Below are positions 8,618-17,791 of a DNA stretch of 64,000 nucleotides, in pieces (position 1 is the first letter of the stretch; every line of letters starts with the position of its first letter). The stretch comes from Nitrospirillum iridis (GTDB lineage: Bacteria; Pseudomonadota; Alphaproteobacteria; Azospirillales; Azospirillaceae), in NCBI RefSeq assembly GCF_014205765.1, contig NZ_JACIIZ010000006.1:186001-250000 (forward strand), given 5' to 3'. The notes under the pieces were generated by a model. That model ran no database searches. It worked only from the letters and a program-made list of their open reading frames with translations, and had not been told where the DNA came from. Both the position numbers and the translations under genes were made by a program.

Positions 8618-11560
8618 TCAGAACTCCACCGTGGCACCGACGAAGATGACACGGCCCAGCGGGTCATAGACACCGGGGTAGGTGTTGCCGTTGCCGAAGC
8701 TGCTGAGCAGGCCCGAAGCGATGGCCGGCGGGTCGCGGTCGAGGATGTTGTTCACACCCGCGCGCAGCGACAGGTAGTCGGTCATCTTGTAGGTCATCGC
8801 CACGTCGAAGTAGCTGTACGACGGCAGCCGGCTGTTGATGCCGACATAGTCGGAGGTGAGGAAGGCGTTGGCCGTGTTGCTCGACAGCGTCGTCGGGCCG
8901 ATGAAGCGCCAGTTGACGGACACCGTGGCCGGGACCCAGGGGCTGGACCAGGTGGTGCGGAACTGGTGGCGCCACCGCGGGCTGGGCTGGCCGCAAGTGG
9001 GGCCGAACAGGCCGGTGCAGTCATAGGTGCCCAGGCCTGGCAGCTGCTCCGTCTCGCTGGTCAGCAGCACGGTGCCATTGAGGTTGAAGTCCAGGCTGCC
9101 CCAGTTGTGGTTGACGAGGTCCTCAAGCTCCAGCTTGTACGACAGGTCGACGTCCACGCCGGAGGTCTTCAGGAAACCGGTGTTCTGGTTGGTGGACTTG
9201 ATGTAGCCGTCGGTGCCGAACAGCACGCCGGACTTGGGATCGCGGTGGAACAGGCCGCAGAAGTAGGAACTGCCGGTGGTGGCGCACTGGTTGATGGCCG
9301 TCTGGGCATCGACGCCGGCGATATAGCCGTCCACGGTGATGTTGTAATAGTCCAGCGTGGCCGAGAAGTTGGGCAGGAAAGTCGGCGTCAGCACGACGCC
9401 GGCGGTGAAGGTGTCCGCCGTTTCCGGCTTCAGCGCCGAGTTGCCACCACCCTGGGCGGAGCAGAGGTCCGTCGGGCACTCGGCGATCTTGCCATACTGG
9501 GCGGCCGAGACACCGGTCAAGGCGCACTGCGCCAGCGAGGCCGTCGGGCTGGACCCGGAGCAAGGATCCTGGGCGGAGACGTTGCCGACCGTCTGCGGCG
9601 CGAACAGCTCGGAGATGCTGGCCGCGCGGACGGCGCGGTTATAGCTGCCGCGGAAGCGGATGTCCGTGACCGGGGCGTATTGCAGCTCAAACTTGTAGGT
9701 GCTGACGCCACTGTCCAGGTAATCGTACTTGGAATAGCGGTAACCGGTGTTGAACAGCAGTTCCTGCACCAGGGGCTTGTCCTGGACCAGGGGGACCTGC
9801 AGTTCCATGTAGCCTTCGTTGACGCTGATGGCGCCCGAGGACGGCAGGGTGCCGCCCGCCTGCGCCACCGCGTCGGCGGTGAAGTTCAGCGTCTCTTCCC
9901 GGTGCTCAAAGCCCAGGGCCAGCGCGGCGCCCTTGTTGGCCCACGGGCTCTTCACCCCATATTGCCCCAGGTCGCCGGTGAGCGACAGGCTGGCCACCTT
10001 TTCCGTCTCGGCGTCATGGGTGTGGCTGGGAGAATAGAGGTAATTATAACCGGCGGTGCTGATGCCGTTGTACTGGAAGACGTTGATGGGAACGCAGGTC
10101 GGGTCGGTGCCGTCGATGACGGACTTGCAGGTCGGCACCCCGTTGACGTTCACCACCTCCAGCGCGCGCTGGGCCTTGGTGTTGTCGACGTTGTTCAGGT
10201 ACGTCTCATTCACGATGGTCTTGGAATACAGGAAGTTGGCGTCGTAGTTCCAACCGTCCCACACTTCGCCGCGCAGGCCGAAGGTGCCACGATAATCGAT
10301 ATGGCGCAGGTCGTCGCGGCGCGGCTGGCTGCCGGGGCCGGCCAGGCGATAGCCGATGAAGCTCTGGGCGTCGGTGGACGTGCCGGCGGCGGTGCCGCAG
10401 AGCGTGGAGGCCTGGGCCGACGACATCAGCGGGTTGTTGCAGTTGATGTTGAACGTCGTGCCCTGGAACAGGGCGGACGGCGCCACCTGCGAGAAGCTGT
10501 GGTCGTTCATGTACATGAAGCTGCCGTAGGCTTCGATTTCCTTGGCAAATTCATAGTGGGCCTGGAGACCCGCGTTCTCACGCTTGTCCGACCGCTGGAT
10601 GTAGTTGGTGGGCGTGTAATTGTAGGCGTAGCTGCTGTCGTAGGGCACCCAGGTCTTGGTGCCGTCCTTGCTATTCACCAGGCGGCTGTTCGCGTTGGGA
10701 CCGCTCAGCAGGTAGAACAGGCCATAGGCATTGTTGCTGGAGCCGCCGCAGGTGAAGGTGTCGGCGGTGGCCAGATTCAGGTCGCAGTTGGAATAGTCAC
10801 GCTTATTCTGCGTCACCGGCATGGAGTACTGATAGCCGGCGAACAGCGTGACGTTGCCCTTGTTGTTGTCGAAATTCTTGCCGGCGGCGACACTGATGTT
10901 CTTCTTGATGCCATCCCAGACTTCGCTGGGTGCCGTGGTGAAGCCCTTGGCCTGGCTGAGCGAACGCAGGGCGGTATTGCCGTTGTCGTGCTGCGCGATG
11001 GTGTACTGCATGTCGGCGCGGACGCCATCCAGGTTCTTGCGCAGGATGAAGTTCACCACACCCGACACAGCGTCCGACCCGTAGACCGCCGAGGCGCCAC
11101 CCGACACGACGTCCACCCGGTCCACCATCGCGGTGGGGATGAAGTTCAGGTCGTTCATCTCGACCGGCAGCATGCGCTGGCCGTCGATCAGCACCAGATT
11201 GCGATTGGAACCCAGGTTGCGCAGGTTGACGCGGGCGGTGCCGTCGGAGCCGTTGGACCCGTTCTCGTTTGAATCGGCCGTCACCTGCGGCAGGCGGTTC
11301 AGCGCGTTCTCGATGTTGGTCGTGCCCTGATACTGCAGTTCCTGCTGGCCAACGACGGTCAGCGGGCTGGCCGTCGTCAGGTTCGCCTGCTTGATGCGCG
11401 AGCCGGTGACGACGATTTCCTGCAGGTCGTCGATCGCCGAATCCGGCGCCGTTTGGGCCAGCGCTTGGCCACCGGCCATCAACGCGATCAGGGCGGTGCC
11501 CGCAGCCAGCGCCGCCGCCCGGGCGGCCGCTTGAGCGGTCTTTGGATGTGACTTTCGCAT
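8618..11560 (-). CDS. TonB-dependent receptor, carbohydrate-type
   Basis: A 980-residue outer-membrane receptor. The signal peptide ends at about GGQALAQ. A TonB-box-like segment (LQEIVVTGSRI) precedes a plug domain with the typical RNLGSNRNLVLIDGQRM and VDVVSGGASAVYGSDAVSGVVNFIL blocks. The remainder is a 22-strand barrel ending in aromatic FVGATVEF, the C-terminal signature for BAM insertion. The plug style and IVVTGSRI motif match large TBDRs of alphaproteobacteria that import oligosaccharides rather than siderophores. It is a single-gene unit with a terminator behind it. A GGGAG ribosome site precedes the ATG, and an exact ATCGTATGAT motif lies 91 bases upstream, which ties it to the arabinose regulon; arabino-oligosaccharides are the likely cargo (inference). 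Confidence 0.92.
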   Translation of the reverse strand: MRKSHPKTAQAAARAAALAAGTALIALMAGGQALAQTAPDSAIDDLQEIVVTGSRIKQANLTTASPLTVVGQQELQYQGTTNIENALNRLPQVTADSNENGSNGSDGTARVNLRNLGSNRNLVLIDGQRMLPVEMNDLNFIPTAMVDRVDVVSGGASAVYGSDAVSGVVNFILRKNLDGVRADMQYTIAQHDNGNTALRSLSQAKGFTTAPSEVWDGIKKNISVAAGKNFDNNKGNVTLFAGYQYSMPVTQNKRDYSNCDLNLATADTFTCGGSSNNAYGLFYLLSGPNANSRLVNSKDGTKTWVPYDSSYAYNYTPTNYIQRSDKRENAGLQAHYEFAKEIEAYGSFMYMNDHSFSQVAPSALFQGTTFNINCNNPLMSSAQASTLCGTAAGTSTDAQSFIGYRLAGPGSQPRRDDLRHIDYRGTFGLRGEVWDGWNYDANFLYSKTIVNETYLNNVDNTKAQRALEVVNVNGVPTCKSVIDGTDPTCVPINVFQYNGISTAGYNYLYSPSHTHDAETEKVASLSLTGDLGQYGVKSPWANKGAALALGFEHREETLNFTADAVAQAGGTLPSSGAISVNEGYMELQVPLVQDKPLVQELLFNTGYRYSKYDYLDSGVSTYKFELQYAPVTDIRFRGSYNRAVRAASISELFAPQTVGNVSAQDPCSGSSPTASLAQCALTGVSAAQYGKIAECPTDLCSAQGGGNSALKPETADTFTAGVVLTPTFLPNFSATLDYYNITVDGYIAGVDAQTAINQCATTGSSYFCGLFHRDPKSGVLFGTDGYIKSTNQNTGFLKTSGVDVDLSYKLELEDLVNHNWGSLDFNLNGTVLLTSETEQLPGLGTYDCTGLFGPTCGQPSPRWRHQFRTTWSSPWVPATVSVNWRFIGPTTLSSNTANAFLTSDYVGINSRLPSYSYFDVAMTYKMTDYLSLRAGVNNILDRDPPAIASGLLSSFGNGNTYPGVYDPLGRVIFVGATVEF

Positions 11561-11643
11561 TTTTATCTCCCAGACCGCGCACCCCCGTTAGTGCGCGCTG
11601 TGCAACCGTCCCGCAAATGCCACGAACCTGTCAAATATCTTAT

Positions 11644-11660
11644 ATCGTATATCGTATGAT
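11644..11660 (+). promoter_or_regulatory. Arabinose-regulon motif, copy B (tandem)
   Basis: ATCGTATATCGTATGAT holds two overlapping copies of the motif: the exact ATCGTATGAT at 11651-11660 and ATCGTATATC at 11644-11653. It is 84-100 bases upstream of the TBDR start on the minus strand. Confidence 0.55.
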
Positions 11661-11748
11661 TTATTCAGGGGTGTGGCGCGGACGCATCAGCGCCGGGAAA
11701 ACGTGACCTGGTTTCAGTGGGTTAAGTTTATGGCGCCGCAGAAACGCC

Positions 11749-11781
11749 AAAAACCGCCCTCCCCCGATGGGGAGGGCGGTT
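11749..11781 (-). terminator. Rho-independent terminator behind gguC
   Basis: AACCGCCCTCCCC and GGGGAGGGCGGTT form a perfect 13-bp stem with a 4-base loop. On the minus strand it is followed by a T-run, 52 bases behind the gguC stop. Confidence 0.9.
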
Positions 11782-11832
11782 GCACATTTGCCGGGTCAGG
11801 CCGGCGGCGGGGCTAACGCATCTGCGGCAGGG

Positions 11833-12840
11833 TCAGAGCGCCGTCACGGCCACCGTCTCCGCCGCCTTGACGGCCAACGGATTGCGCAGGGGCAGGCCGA
11901 AGGGGGCGGCCTCCACCTCGAACCGGTCGCCCGGCCGGGTGGTGAAACCGTCGCTGAACGACAGGGTGGCGGTGCCGAAGTAGTGGACATGGGCATCGCC
12001 CGGCCGGCGGAAGCCAGCATACTTGAAGTGATGGTGCTCCAGGTTCGCCAGGGTGTGGCACATGTTGGCCTCCCCCGACAGGAAGGGCTTTTCCCACACC
12101 ACCTGGCCGTCACGCACGATGCGCGTCGCCCCCCGGATGTCGTCCGGCAGCGGCCCCACCAGCAGTTCCGGCCCGAAGGAACAGGGGCGCAGCTTGGAAT
12201 GCGCCAGATAGAGATAGTTCTGCCGCTCCGTCACGTGGTCGGAGAACTCATTGCCCAGGGCGTAGCCCAGGCGGAAGGGCGTGCCGTCGGGGCCGATGAC
12301 GTAAAGGCCGACGATCTCCGGCTCCTCGCCGCCGTCCAGCGCGAACGCGGGGGAGGACAGCGGCGCCTCGGGGGCGGTGACGATGCCGCCGTCGCCCTTG
12401 AAGAACCATTCGGGCTGCGCGCCCACCCAGTCGGCACCGGCCCCGGCGGGCGGCTTGCCCCCTTCCAGGCCCAGGCGGAACATGCGCATCGAGTCGGTCT
12501 GCTTGGCGGGATCGGCCAGATCCTTGTGCATCTTGTCCCGGCCTTCGGCGGAGCCCAGGTGGGTCAGGCCCGTGCCGCTGACCAGCAGATGGGCCGCGTC
12601 GGGATGGTCCAGCGGGGCCAACAGGCGGCCCTCCGCCACCAGTGCCGCCAGGTCCACGGGCTCGCCGACACCGGCGGCCGCGACCACCGCCGCCAGGCCC
12701 TTGCCCTCCGCGATGGCCTGTTGCGCCAAATCGTAGACGCTGGCCGCCCCTGGCACGACGGCGGCGGGACCGTCATCCTGGCGGGCGGCGACGGCGCGGG
12801 CGCCGGTGGCGTCGACATATTGGATAAGGCGCAGGACCAT
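11833..12840 (-). CDS. gguC: GguC/AraD1-type FAH-family protein, probable 2-keto-3-deoxy-L-arabonate dehydratase
   Basis: A 335-residue cytosolic protein of the fumarylacetoacetate hydrolase superfamily. The long N-terminal part ends in LLAPLDHPDAAHLLVSGTGLTHLGS, a segment I recognise from GguC proteins. The FAH core carries acidic metal-site residues in EPEIVGLYVIGPDG and ALGNEFSDHV. GguC is named after the Agrobacterium chvE-gguABC sugar locus, and the related family includes AraD1-type enzymes and XylX-like dehydratases of 2-keto-3-deoxy sugar acids. Here it is divergent from a GguAB-like sugar ABC operon, and no DHDPS-type dehydratase is in the window. I therefore infer that it turns 2-keto-3-deoxy-L-arabonate into ketoglutarate semialdehyde. 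GGGGAA precedes the ATG. Confidence 0.8.
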   Translation of the reverse strand: MVLRLIQYVDATGARAVAARQDDGPAAVVPGAASVYDLAQQAIAEGKGLAAVVAAAGVGEPVDLAALVAEGRLLAPLDHPDAAHLLVSGTGLTHLGSAEGRDKMHKDLADPAKQTDSMRMFRLGLEGGKPPAGAGADWVGAQPEWFFKGDGGIVTAPEAPLSSPAFALDGGEEPEIVGLYVIGPDGTPFRLGYALGNEFSDHVTERQNYLYLAHSKLRPCSFGPELLVGPLPDDIRGATRIVRDGQVVWEKPFLSGEANMCHTLANLEHHHFKYAGFRRPGDAHVHYFGTATLSFSDGFTTRPGDRFEVEAAPFGLPLRNPLAVKAAETVAVTAL

Positions 12841-12924
12841 GGGTGTTCCCCTGACTATTGTTTTGAGTGAGTGTGGCGGGCGCCCGTACCGTCAGCGGCA
12901 TCAGGGGCTGGACGTGCTCATTTA

Positions 12925-12934
12925 ATAATACTAT
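12925..12934 (-). promoter_or_regulatory. Arabinose-regulon motif, copy C
   Basis: Read on the minus strand this is ATAGTATTAT, 8 of 10 matches to ATCGTATGAT. It lies 85 bases upstream of the gguC start, in the 311-base divergent gap between gguC and the ABC operon. That gap also holds copy D and no credible gene. Confidence 0.45.
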
Positions 12935-13044
12935 TTGTCTCTAGCCCAAGCCCTTTTCCAGGGCAAGCGCCTTTGTGGGGGAGCCGGCCGGAGCGATGGC
13001 GCCACCCGCTTGCCAAAGGGGCTTGAGCGGCCCTCATAAATAAT

Positions 13045-13054
13045 ATCATATGAC
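13045..13054. promoter_or_regulatory. Arabinose-regulon motif, copy D
   Basis: ATCATATGAC (GTCATATGAT on the other strand) matches the motif at 8 of 10 positions. It lies 98 bases before the ytfQ start, inside an AT-rich stretch of the gguC/ytfQ gap where a promoter is expected. Confidence 0.45.
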
Positions 13055-13151
13055 CCATAACAACACGCGACGGCCCCGTTGAAGGAGGGCCCGGCGGACT
13101 GCCACAGCCGGGACGTTTCCGGCCTGGGGCGCATAGGGAATAGGGACGGAC

Positions 13152-14156
13152 ATGAAAACGCTGCTGACAAGTCGGATGCTGGGAAATCGGTCTGGAAAGC
13201 GCCTGCTGGGCATGGGGACTGCAGTCCTGCTCGGCGCCCTGGCCGCTGGATGCGACAGCGGGGACAAGAAGGGCCTGACCGTGGGCTTTTCCCAGATCGG
13301 GTCGGAGTCCGGCTGGCGCGCGGCGGAGACCAAGCTGGCCCGCCAGGGGGCCGAGGCCAAGGGCATCACCCTGAAATTCTCCGACGCGCAGCAGCGCCAG
13401 GAAAACCAGATCAAGGCCGTGCGCTCCTTCATCGCCCAGGGCGTGGACGCCATTCTGTTGGCCCCCGTCGTTTCCAGCGGCTGGGATGAGGTGCTGGGCG
13501 AGGCCAAGGCCGCCAACATCCCCGTCATCCTGCTGGACCGCCAGATCGACACCCCCAACGTGGACCTCTACCTGACGGCCGTGACCTCGGACACCATCGA
13601 AGAGGGGCGCGTGGCCGGCCGCTGGCTGGCGGGCAAGGTCCAGGGCCGAGACTGCCGCATCGTGGAAATCCAGGGCACGGTGGGCGCCAGCCTGGTGGCC
13701 AACCGCAAGAAGGGGTTCGAGGAGGCCATCGCCACCGCCCCCAACCTGCATCTGGTGCGCACGCAGTCGGGTGAATTCACCCGCGCCAAGGGCAAGGAAG
13801 TGATGGAAGGCTTCCTGAAGGCCGAGGCGCCGGGCAGCATCTGCGCCGTCTATTCCCACAACGACGATATGATGATCGGCGCCATCCAGGCCATCAAGGA
13901 AGCGGGCCTGAAGCCCGGCACCGACATCCTGACCGTGTCCATCGACGGCGTGCCCGACATCTTCAAGGCCATGGCCGACGGCGACGCCAACGCCACGGTG
14001 GAACTGGCGCCGGACATGGCGCCGCGCGCCTACGACATCCTGCTGGCCTATCGCAAGGACCACGCCCCGCCGCCCAAGTGGGTGCAAACCCCGTCCAAGC
14101 TGTATGAGCCCGACACCGCCGCCGCGGAATACGCGCGCCGCAAGGACCTGTATTAA
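13152..14156 (+). CDS. ytfQ: Furanose ABC transporter substrate-binding protein, YtfQ-type, predicted lipoprotein
   Basis: A 334-residue sugar-binding protein of the type I periplasmic fold, matching E. coli YtfQ along its length: TVGFSQIGSESGWRAAETK, the DAQQRQENQIKAVRSFIAQG block, VEIQGTVGAS, and YSHNDDMMIGAIQAIKEAGLKPG. YtfQ binds galactofuranose and also arabinose forms, which fits the arabinofuranosidase nearby. The leader is unusual: residues 18-34 end in LAAGC, a lipobox, with Asp at +2 (C34-D35). It may therefore be anchored on the outer face of the inner membrane instead of being soluble. It is first in a tightly packed operon; its stop TAA is read one base beyond the A of the next ATG. 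Confidence 0.9.
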   Translation: MKTLLTSRMLGNRSGKRLLGMGTAVLLGALAAGCDSGDKKGLTVGFSQIGSESGWRAAETKLARQGAEAKGITLKFSDAQQRQENQIKAVRSFIAQGVDAILLAPVVSSGWDEVLGEAKAANIPVILLDRQIDTPNVDLYLTAVTSDTIEEGRVAGRWLAGKVQGRDCRIVEIQGTVGASLVANRKKGFEEAIATAPNLHLVRTQSGEFTRAKGKEVMEGFLKAEAPGSICAVYSHNDDMMIGAIQAIKEAGLKPGTDILTVSIDGVPDIFKAMADGDANATVELAPDMAPRAYDILLAYRKDHAPPPKWVQTPSKLYEPDTAAAEYARRKDLY

Positions 14157-15688
14157 TGCCCCAGACCGAAACCCCGGTGGTGCTGGCGGCCCGGGGCCTG
14201 ACCCGGCAATACCCCGGTGTCCGGGCCCTGGACGGCGTCGACCTGACCCTGCGCGCGGGCGAAATCCACGCGCTGCTGGGGGAGAACGGCGCCGGCAAGT
14301 CCACCCTGATCAACCTGCTGACGGGCGCCCAGCGGCGCGACGGCGGTACCATCATCGTGGACGGGATGGAGATCGACCCGGATGGCCCCGGTGGCGCCGT
14401 CCGGGCCGGCATCGCCGCCGTCTACCAGGAGATCACGCTGCTACCCAACCTGTCGGTGGCGCAGAACCTGTATCTGGGGCGGGAGCCCACCCGCTGGGGC
14501 CTGGTGCACCGCGCGGCCATGAACCGGGACGCCGGGGCGCTGCTGCGGCGCTTCGGCCTTGCCATCGACGCCAGCCGGCCGCTTTCCGACTTTTCCACCG
14601 CCGTGCAGCAGTTGATCGCCATCGCCCGCGCCGTGGATTTGTCGGCCAAGGTGCTGATCCTGGATGAACCCACGGCCAGCCTGGACACCGCCGAAGTGCA
14701 GGCGCTGTTCACCCTCTTGCGCACCCTGCGCGACCAGGGGTTGGCCATCGTCTTCGTCACCCACTTCCTGGATCAGGTCTACGCCCTGACGGACCGCATC
14801 ACCGTGCTGCGCAACGGGCGGCTGGTGGGCGAGCGGCGGACGGCCGACCTGCCCCGCCTGGAACTGGTGTCCATGATGCTGGGCAAGGCGCCCACGGCGG
14901 AAAGCCATCTGGCGCGCCGGCCGGCGACGTCGGCAGGCACGGGTGCGCCGCTGGTGCGGGCGGAAGGCCTGGGCCGCCGCCGCCTGGTGGGCGCGTTCGA
15001 TGCCGACCTGCACGCCGGCGCGGTCCTGGGGGCCGCCGGCCTGCTGGGCTCCGGCCGTACGGAGACCGCCTTGTTGTTGTTCGGGGTGGAGACGGCGGAC
15101 CAGGGCCAGCTGATGGTGGACGGCAAACCCGTCACCCTGCGCAGCCCGCGCGACGCCATCCGCCTGGGCTTCGGCTTCTGTCCGGAGGACCGCAAGCTGG
15201 ACGGCATCGTCGCCGGCCTCAGCATCCGGGAGAATATCGTGCTGGCGTTGCAGGCCAAGCGCGGCTGGTGGCGGCGGCTGTCCTCGGCCCAACAGCATGA
15301 ACTGGCCGATCGCTACATCAAGCTGCTGGACATCCGCACGCCGGATGCGGAAAAGCCCATCCAGCTGCTGTCGGGCGGCAACCAGCAGAAGGCCCTGCTG
15401 GCCCGCTGGCTGGCCACCGACCCCCGCCTGCTGATCCTGGACGAACCGACGCGCGGCATCGACGTCGGCGCCCATGCCGAAATCGTGCGTCTGCTGGAGG
15501 ATCTGCGCGACCGGGGCATGGCGCTGTACGTCATCTCCTCGGAGATCGAAGAGGTGGCGGCCTATTCCGACCGGGTGCTGGTCATGCGCGATCGCGCGCC
15601 AGTCGGCCTGCTGGAGGGGGACTCCATCACCCCCGCCGCCATCGTCAACGCCATCGCGGCGGAGCATCACACGGGAGGGGCGGCATGA
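14156..15688 (+). CDS. ytfR: Sugar ABC transporter ATP-binding protein, two cassettes
   Basis: A 510-residue ATPase with two fused ABC domains, the usual layout for CUT2 sugar importers. The first cassette has a full Walker A (GENGAGKST, about residue 41) and Walker B (VLILDEPTASLD). The second has the degenerate Walker A region (GAAGLLGSGRTE) common to this family, the signature LSGGNQQK and LLILDEPTRGID. It powers uptake through the two following permeases. It overlaps the substrate-binding gene by 1 base and the first permease gene by 4 bases (ATGA), so all four are co-translated. No odd residues are seen. Confidence 0.92.
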   Translation: MPQTETPVVLAARGLTRQYPGVRALDGVDLTLRAGEIHALLGENGAGKSTLINLLTGAQRRDGGTIIVDGMEIDPDGPGGAVRAGIAAVYQEITLLPNLSVAQNLYLGREPTRWGLVHRAAMNRDAGALLRRFGLAIDASRPLSDFSTAVQQLIAIARAVDLSAKVLILDEPTASLDTAEVQALFTLLRTLRDQGLAIVFVTHFLDQVYALTDRITVLRNGRLVGERRTADLPRLELVSMMLGKAPTAESHLARRPATSAGTGAPLVRAEGLGRRRLVGAFDADLHAGAVLGAAGLLGSGRTETALLLFGVETADQGQLMVDGKPVTLRSPRDAIRLGFGFCPEDRKLDGIVAGLSIRENIVLALQAKRGWWRRLSSAQQHELADRYIKLLDIRTPDAEKPIQLLSGGNQQKALLARWLATDPRLLILDEPTRGIDVGAHAEIVRLLEDLRDRGMALYVISSEIEEVAAYSDRVLVMRDRAPVGLLEGDSITPAAIVNAIAAEHHTGGAA

Positions 15689-16707
15689 ACGCGCTCATCC
15701 GGACCCTGGCCCCTCGCCTCAAGGCGGCGCGGCCGCAGCTCGCCCTGCTGATCCTGGCCTTGCTGGTCAACGTCATCGTGGCGCCGGGCTTCCTCGATTT
15801 GCGCATGCAGGACGGGCGGCTGTTCGGCGGCCTGATCGACATCCTGAACCGGGGTGCCCCCGTCATGCTGCTGGCCGTGGGCATGGCCCCGGTCATCGCC
15901 ACCCGGGGCATCGACCTGTCGGTGGGCGTCATCATGGCCATCTCCGGCGCGGTGGCGGCGGCGGCCGTCAATGCCGGCCTGGCCTGGCCCCTGGCCCTGC
16001 TGGCGGCGCTGGCCACCGGCCTGGTTTGCGGCCTGTGGAACGGGCTACTGGTGGCCGTGTTCCGCCTGCAGCCCATCGTCGCCACCTTGATCCTCATGGT
16101 GGCCGGCCGGGGCATCGCCCAGCTGGTGACCGAGGGCCGCATCCTGACCTTCACCGAGCCGCACCTGATCGCGGTGGCTGGCAGCACCGTGGCGGCGTTG
16201 CCCCTGCCCGTCGTGCTGGCGCTTGCCGCGTCCGGCCTGACCGGCCTGCTGGTGCGGGCCGCGGCGCTGGGCCTGTTCGTCGAAGCGGTGGGCACCAACC
16301 CGCGTTCCAGCCGCCTGGCCGGCGTCCATACCGGCTTGGTGCTGGGTACCGTCTATGTCTGGTCCGGATTGATGGCGGCCATGGCCGGCCTGATCGCCGC
16401 CGCCGACATCCGGGGGGCGGACGCCAACAACGCCGGCCTGTGGCTGGAACTGGACGCCATCCTGGCCGTCGTCATCGGCGGCACCAGCCTTTATGGCGGA
16501 CGGTTCAGCATCGGCCGCTCCGTCCTGGGCGCCCTGGTGTTGCAGGCCATGCGCACCGCCATCCTGCGGGCGGGCCTGCCGCCCGAACTCAACCTGGTGC
16601 TGATGGCCCTGGTTGTGGCGGCCGTGCTGACCCAGCAATCACCCGCCTTCCGTCCCCTGGCCGCCCGCTTGGCGGCGCGCCTGAAGAACAAGGAGGCCCG
16701 GGCATGA
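15685..16707 (+). CDS. ytfT: Sugar ABC transporter permease 1
   Basis: A 340-residue inner-membrane protein of the BPD_transp_2 (RbsC-like) family with 8-10 hydrophobic segments. It has the family signature GMAPVIATRGIDLSVGVIMAISGAV and the later AVGTNPRSSRLAGVHT and AVVIGGTSLYGGRFSIGRS loops that contact the ATPase. It pairs with the YjfF-like permease to form a heterodimeric channel, as in the E. coli galactofuranose importer. The start overlaps the ATPase stop by 4 bases and the stop overlaps the next start by 4 bases. A C-terminal basic tail (RLAARLKNKEARA) faces the cytoplasm. Confidence 0.9.
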   Translation: MNALIRTLAPRLKAARPQLALLILALLVNVIVAPGFLDLRMQDGRLFGGLIDILNRGAPVMLLAVGMAPVIATRGIDLSVGVIMAISGAVAAAAVNAGLAWPLALLAALATGLVCGLWNGLLVAVFRLQPIVATLILMVAGRGIAQLVTEGRILTFTEPHLIAVAGSTVAALPLPVVLALAASGLTGLLVRAAALGLFVEAVGTNPRSSRLAGVHTGLVLGTVYVWSGLMAAMAGLIAAADIRGADANNAGLWLELDAILAVVIGGTSLYGGRFSIGRSVLGALVLQAMRTAILRAGLPPELNLVLMALVVAAVLTQQSPAFRPLAARLAARLKNKEARA

Positions 16708-17780
16708 TGGGCCGCTTGCTGAATACCCGCACCCTGCCCCTACTGGCCACGGTGGTGGTGTTCGTCCTGATCTACGCCGTCTGTGCGGCACAGTACCCCG
16801 CCATGCTGGGCCTGCGGGTTCTGGGCAATCTGCTGACCGACAACGCCTTCCTCGGCATCCTGGCGGTGGGCATGACCGTGGTGGTGGTGGCGGGCGGCAT
16901 CGACCTGTCGGTGGGCGCAGTCATGGGCCTGACCACGGTGGCGCTGGCCCGCCTGATCGAGGGGGCCGGCCTGCCGCCGCTGGCGGCGTTCGCCCTGGTG
17001 CTGGCCGGCGGGGCGCTGTTCGGCGCCGGCATCGGCGCCGCCATCCATGTGCTGAAGGCGCCCGCCTTCATCGTCACCCTGACCGCCATGTTCCTGGCCC
17101 GGGGCTGCGCCCTGCTGATCAGCACGGATTCCATTCCCATCCATACCGCGGGCTATGACGCCCTGGCGGGCGCCGGCCTGGCCCTGCCCGGCGGCGGCCG
17201 GCTGACCCTGGTGGCCGGCATCATGCTGCTGACCTTTATCGGTGGCGGCATTCTGCTGCATGGCACCCGCTTCGGCGCCCGGGTCTTCGCGCTGGGCGGC
17301 AACGCCCACTTCGCCCAGCTGATGGGCATCAACACGCGCTCCACCACCATCCTGGTGCACGCCTTCTGCAGCCTGATGGCGGCGCTGGCCGGCATCGTCT
17401 TCTCCCTCTACACCCGGTCCGGCTATGCCCTGACCGGAACGGGGGTGGAGCTGGACGCCATCGCCGCCGTGGTCATCGGCGGCACCTTGCTGACCGGCGG
17501 CGTGGGCGGCGTCGCCGGCTCCTTCATCGGGGTGCTGATCCAGGGCCTGATCCTGACCTGGATCACCTTCGACGGCACCCTTTCCAGCTGGTGGACCAAA
17601 ATCGCCATCGGGGCCTTGCTCTTTGTCTTCATCGCCGTACAACGCTTGATTTTACTCGCCTCCACCCGGTATGGCCGATCGGGGGCCGGGCCTGGCGCCC
17701 CCACCACGCCCCATCCTGCCGCCTCCACCCCGGTTGCCCGTTCCTCCGCCCCTGGCGCCGCCGCGCCGTCCGCCCCGTGA
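16704..17780 (+). CDS. yjfF: Sugar ABC transporter permease 2, YjfF-type, with Pro/Ala-rich tail
   Basis: A 358-residue permease. It follows YjfF closely (NLLTDNAFLGILAVGMT, GGIDLSVGAVMGLT, STRSTTILVHAF, GVELDAIAAVVIGGTLLTGGVGG, FDGTLSSWWTKIAIGALLF). The start is the ATG at 16704, which overlaps the stop of the previous gene (ATGA); a second ATG follows at once. After the last membrane helix a 35-residue tail of Pro, Ala, Gly and Ser continues to the stop and is absent from the E. coli protein as I remember it. That tail runs into the start of the gntR gene, so it may be a late extension of the frame. Location is the inner membrane. Confidence 0.88.
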   Translation: MMGRLLNTRTLPLLATVVVFVLIYAVCAAQYPAMLGLRVLGNLLTDNAFLGILAVGMTVVVVAGGIDLSVGAVMGLTTVALARLIEGAGLPPLAAFALVLAGGALFGAGIGAAIHVLKAPAFIVTLTAMFLARGCALLISTDSIPIHTAGYDALAGAGLALPGGGRLTLVAGIMLLTFIGGGILLHGTRFGARVFALGGNAHFAQLMGINTRSTTILVHAFCSLMAALAGIVFSLYTRSGYALTGTGVELDAIAAVVIGGTLLTGGVGGVAGSFIGVLIQGLILTWITFDGTLSSWWTKIAIGALLFVFIAVQRLILLASTRYGRSGAGPGAPTTPHPAASTPVARSSAPGAAAPSAP

Positions 17781-17791
17781 GCCCCACCCCC

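Noticed and set aside
8402-11272. Plus-strand open frame of about 956 codons opposite the TBDR gene
   Set aside because: It is the mirror of a certain TonB receptor, its translation is Val/Gly/Arg/Gln-rich without any family pattern, and such long antisense frames are expected in very GC-rich DNA.
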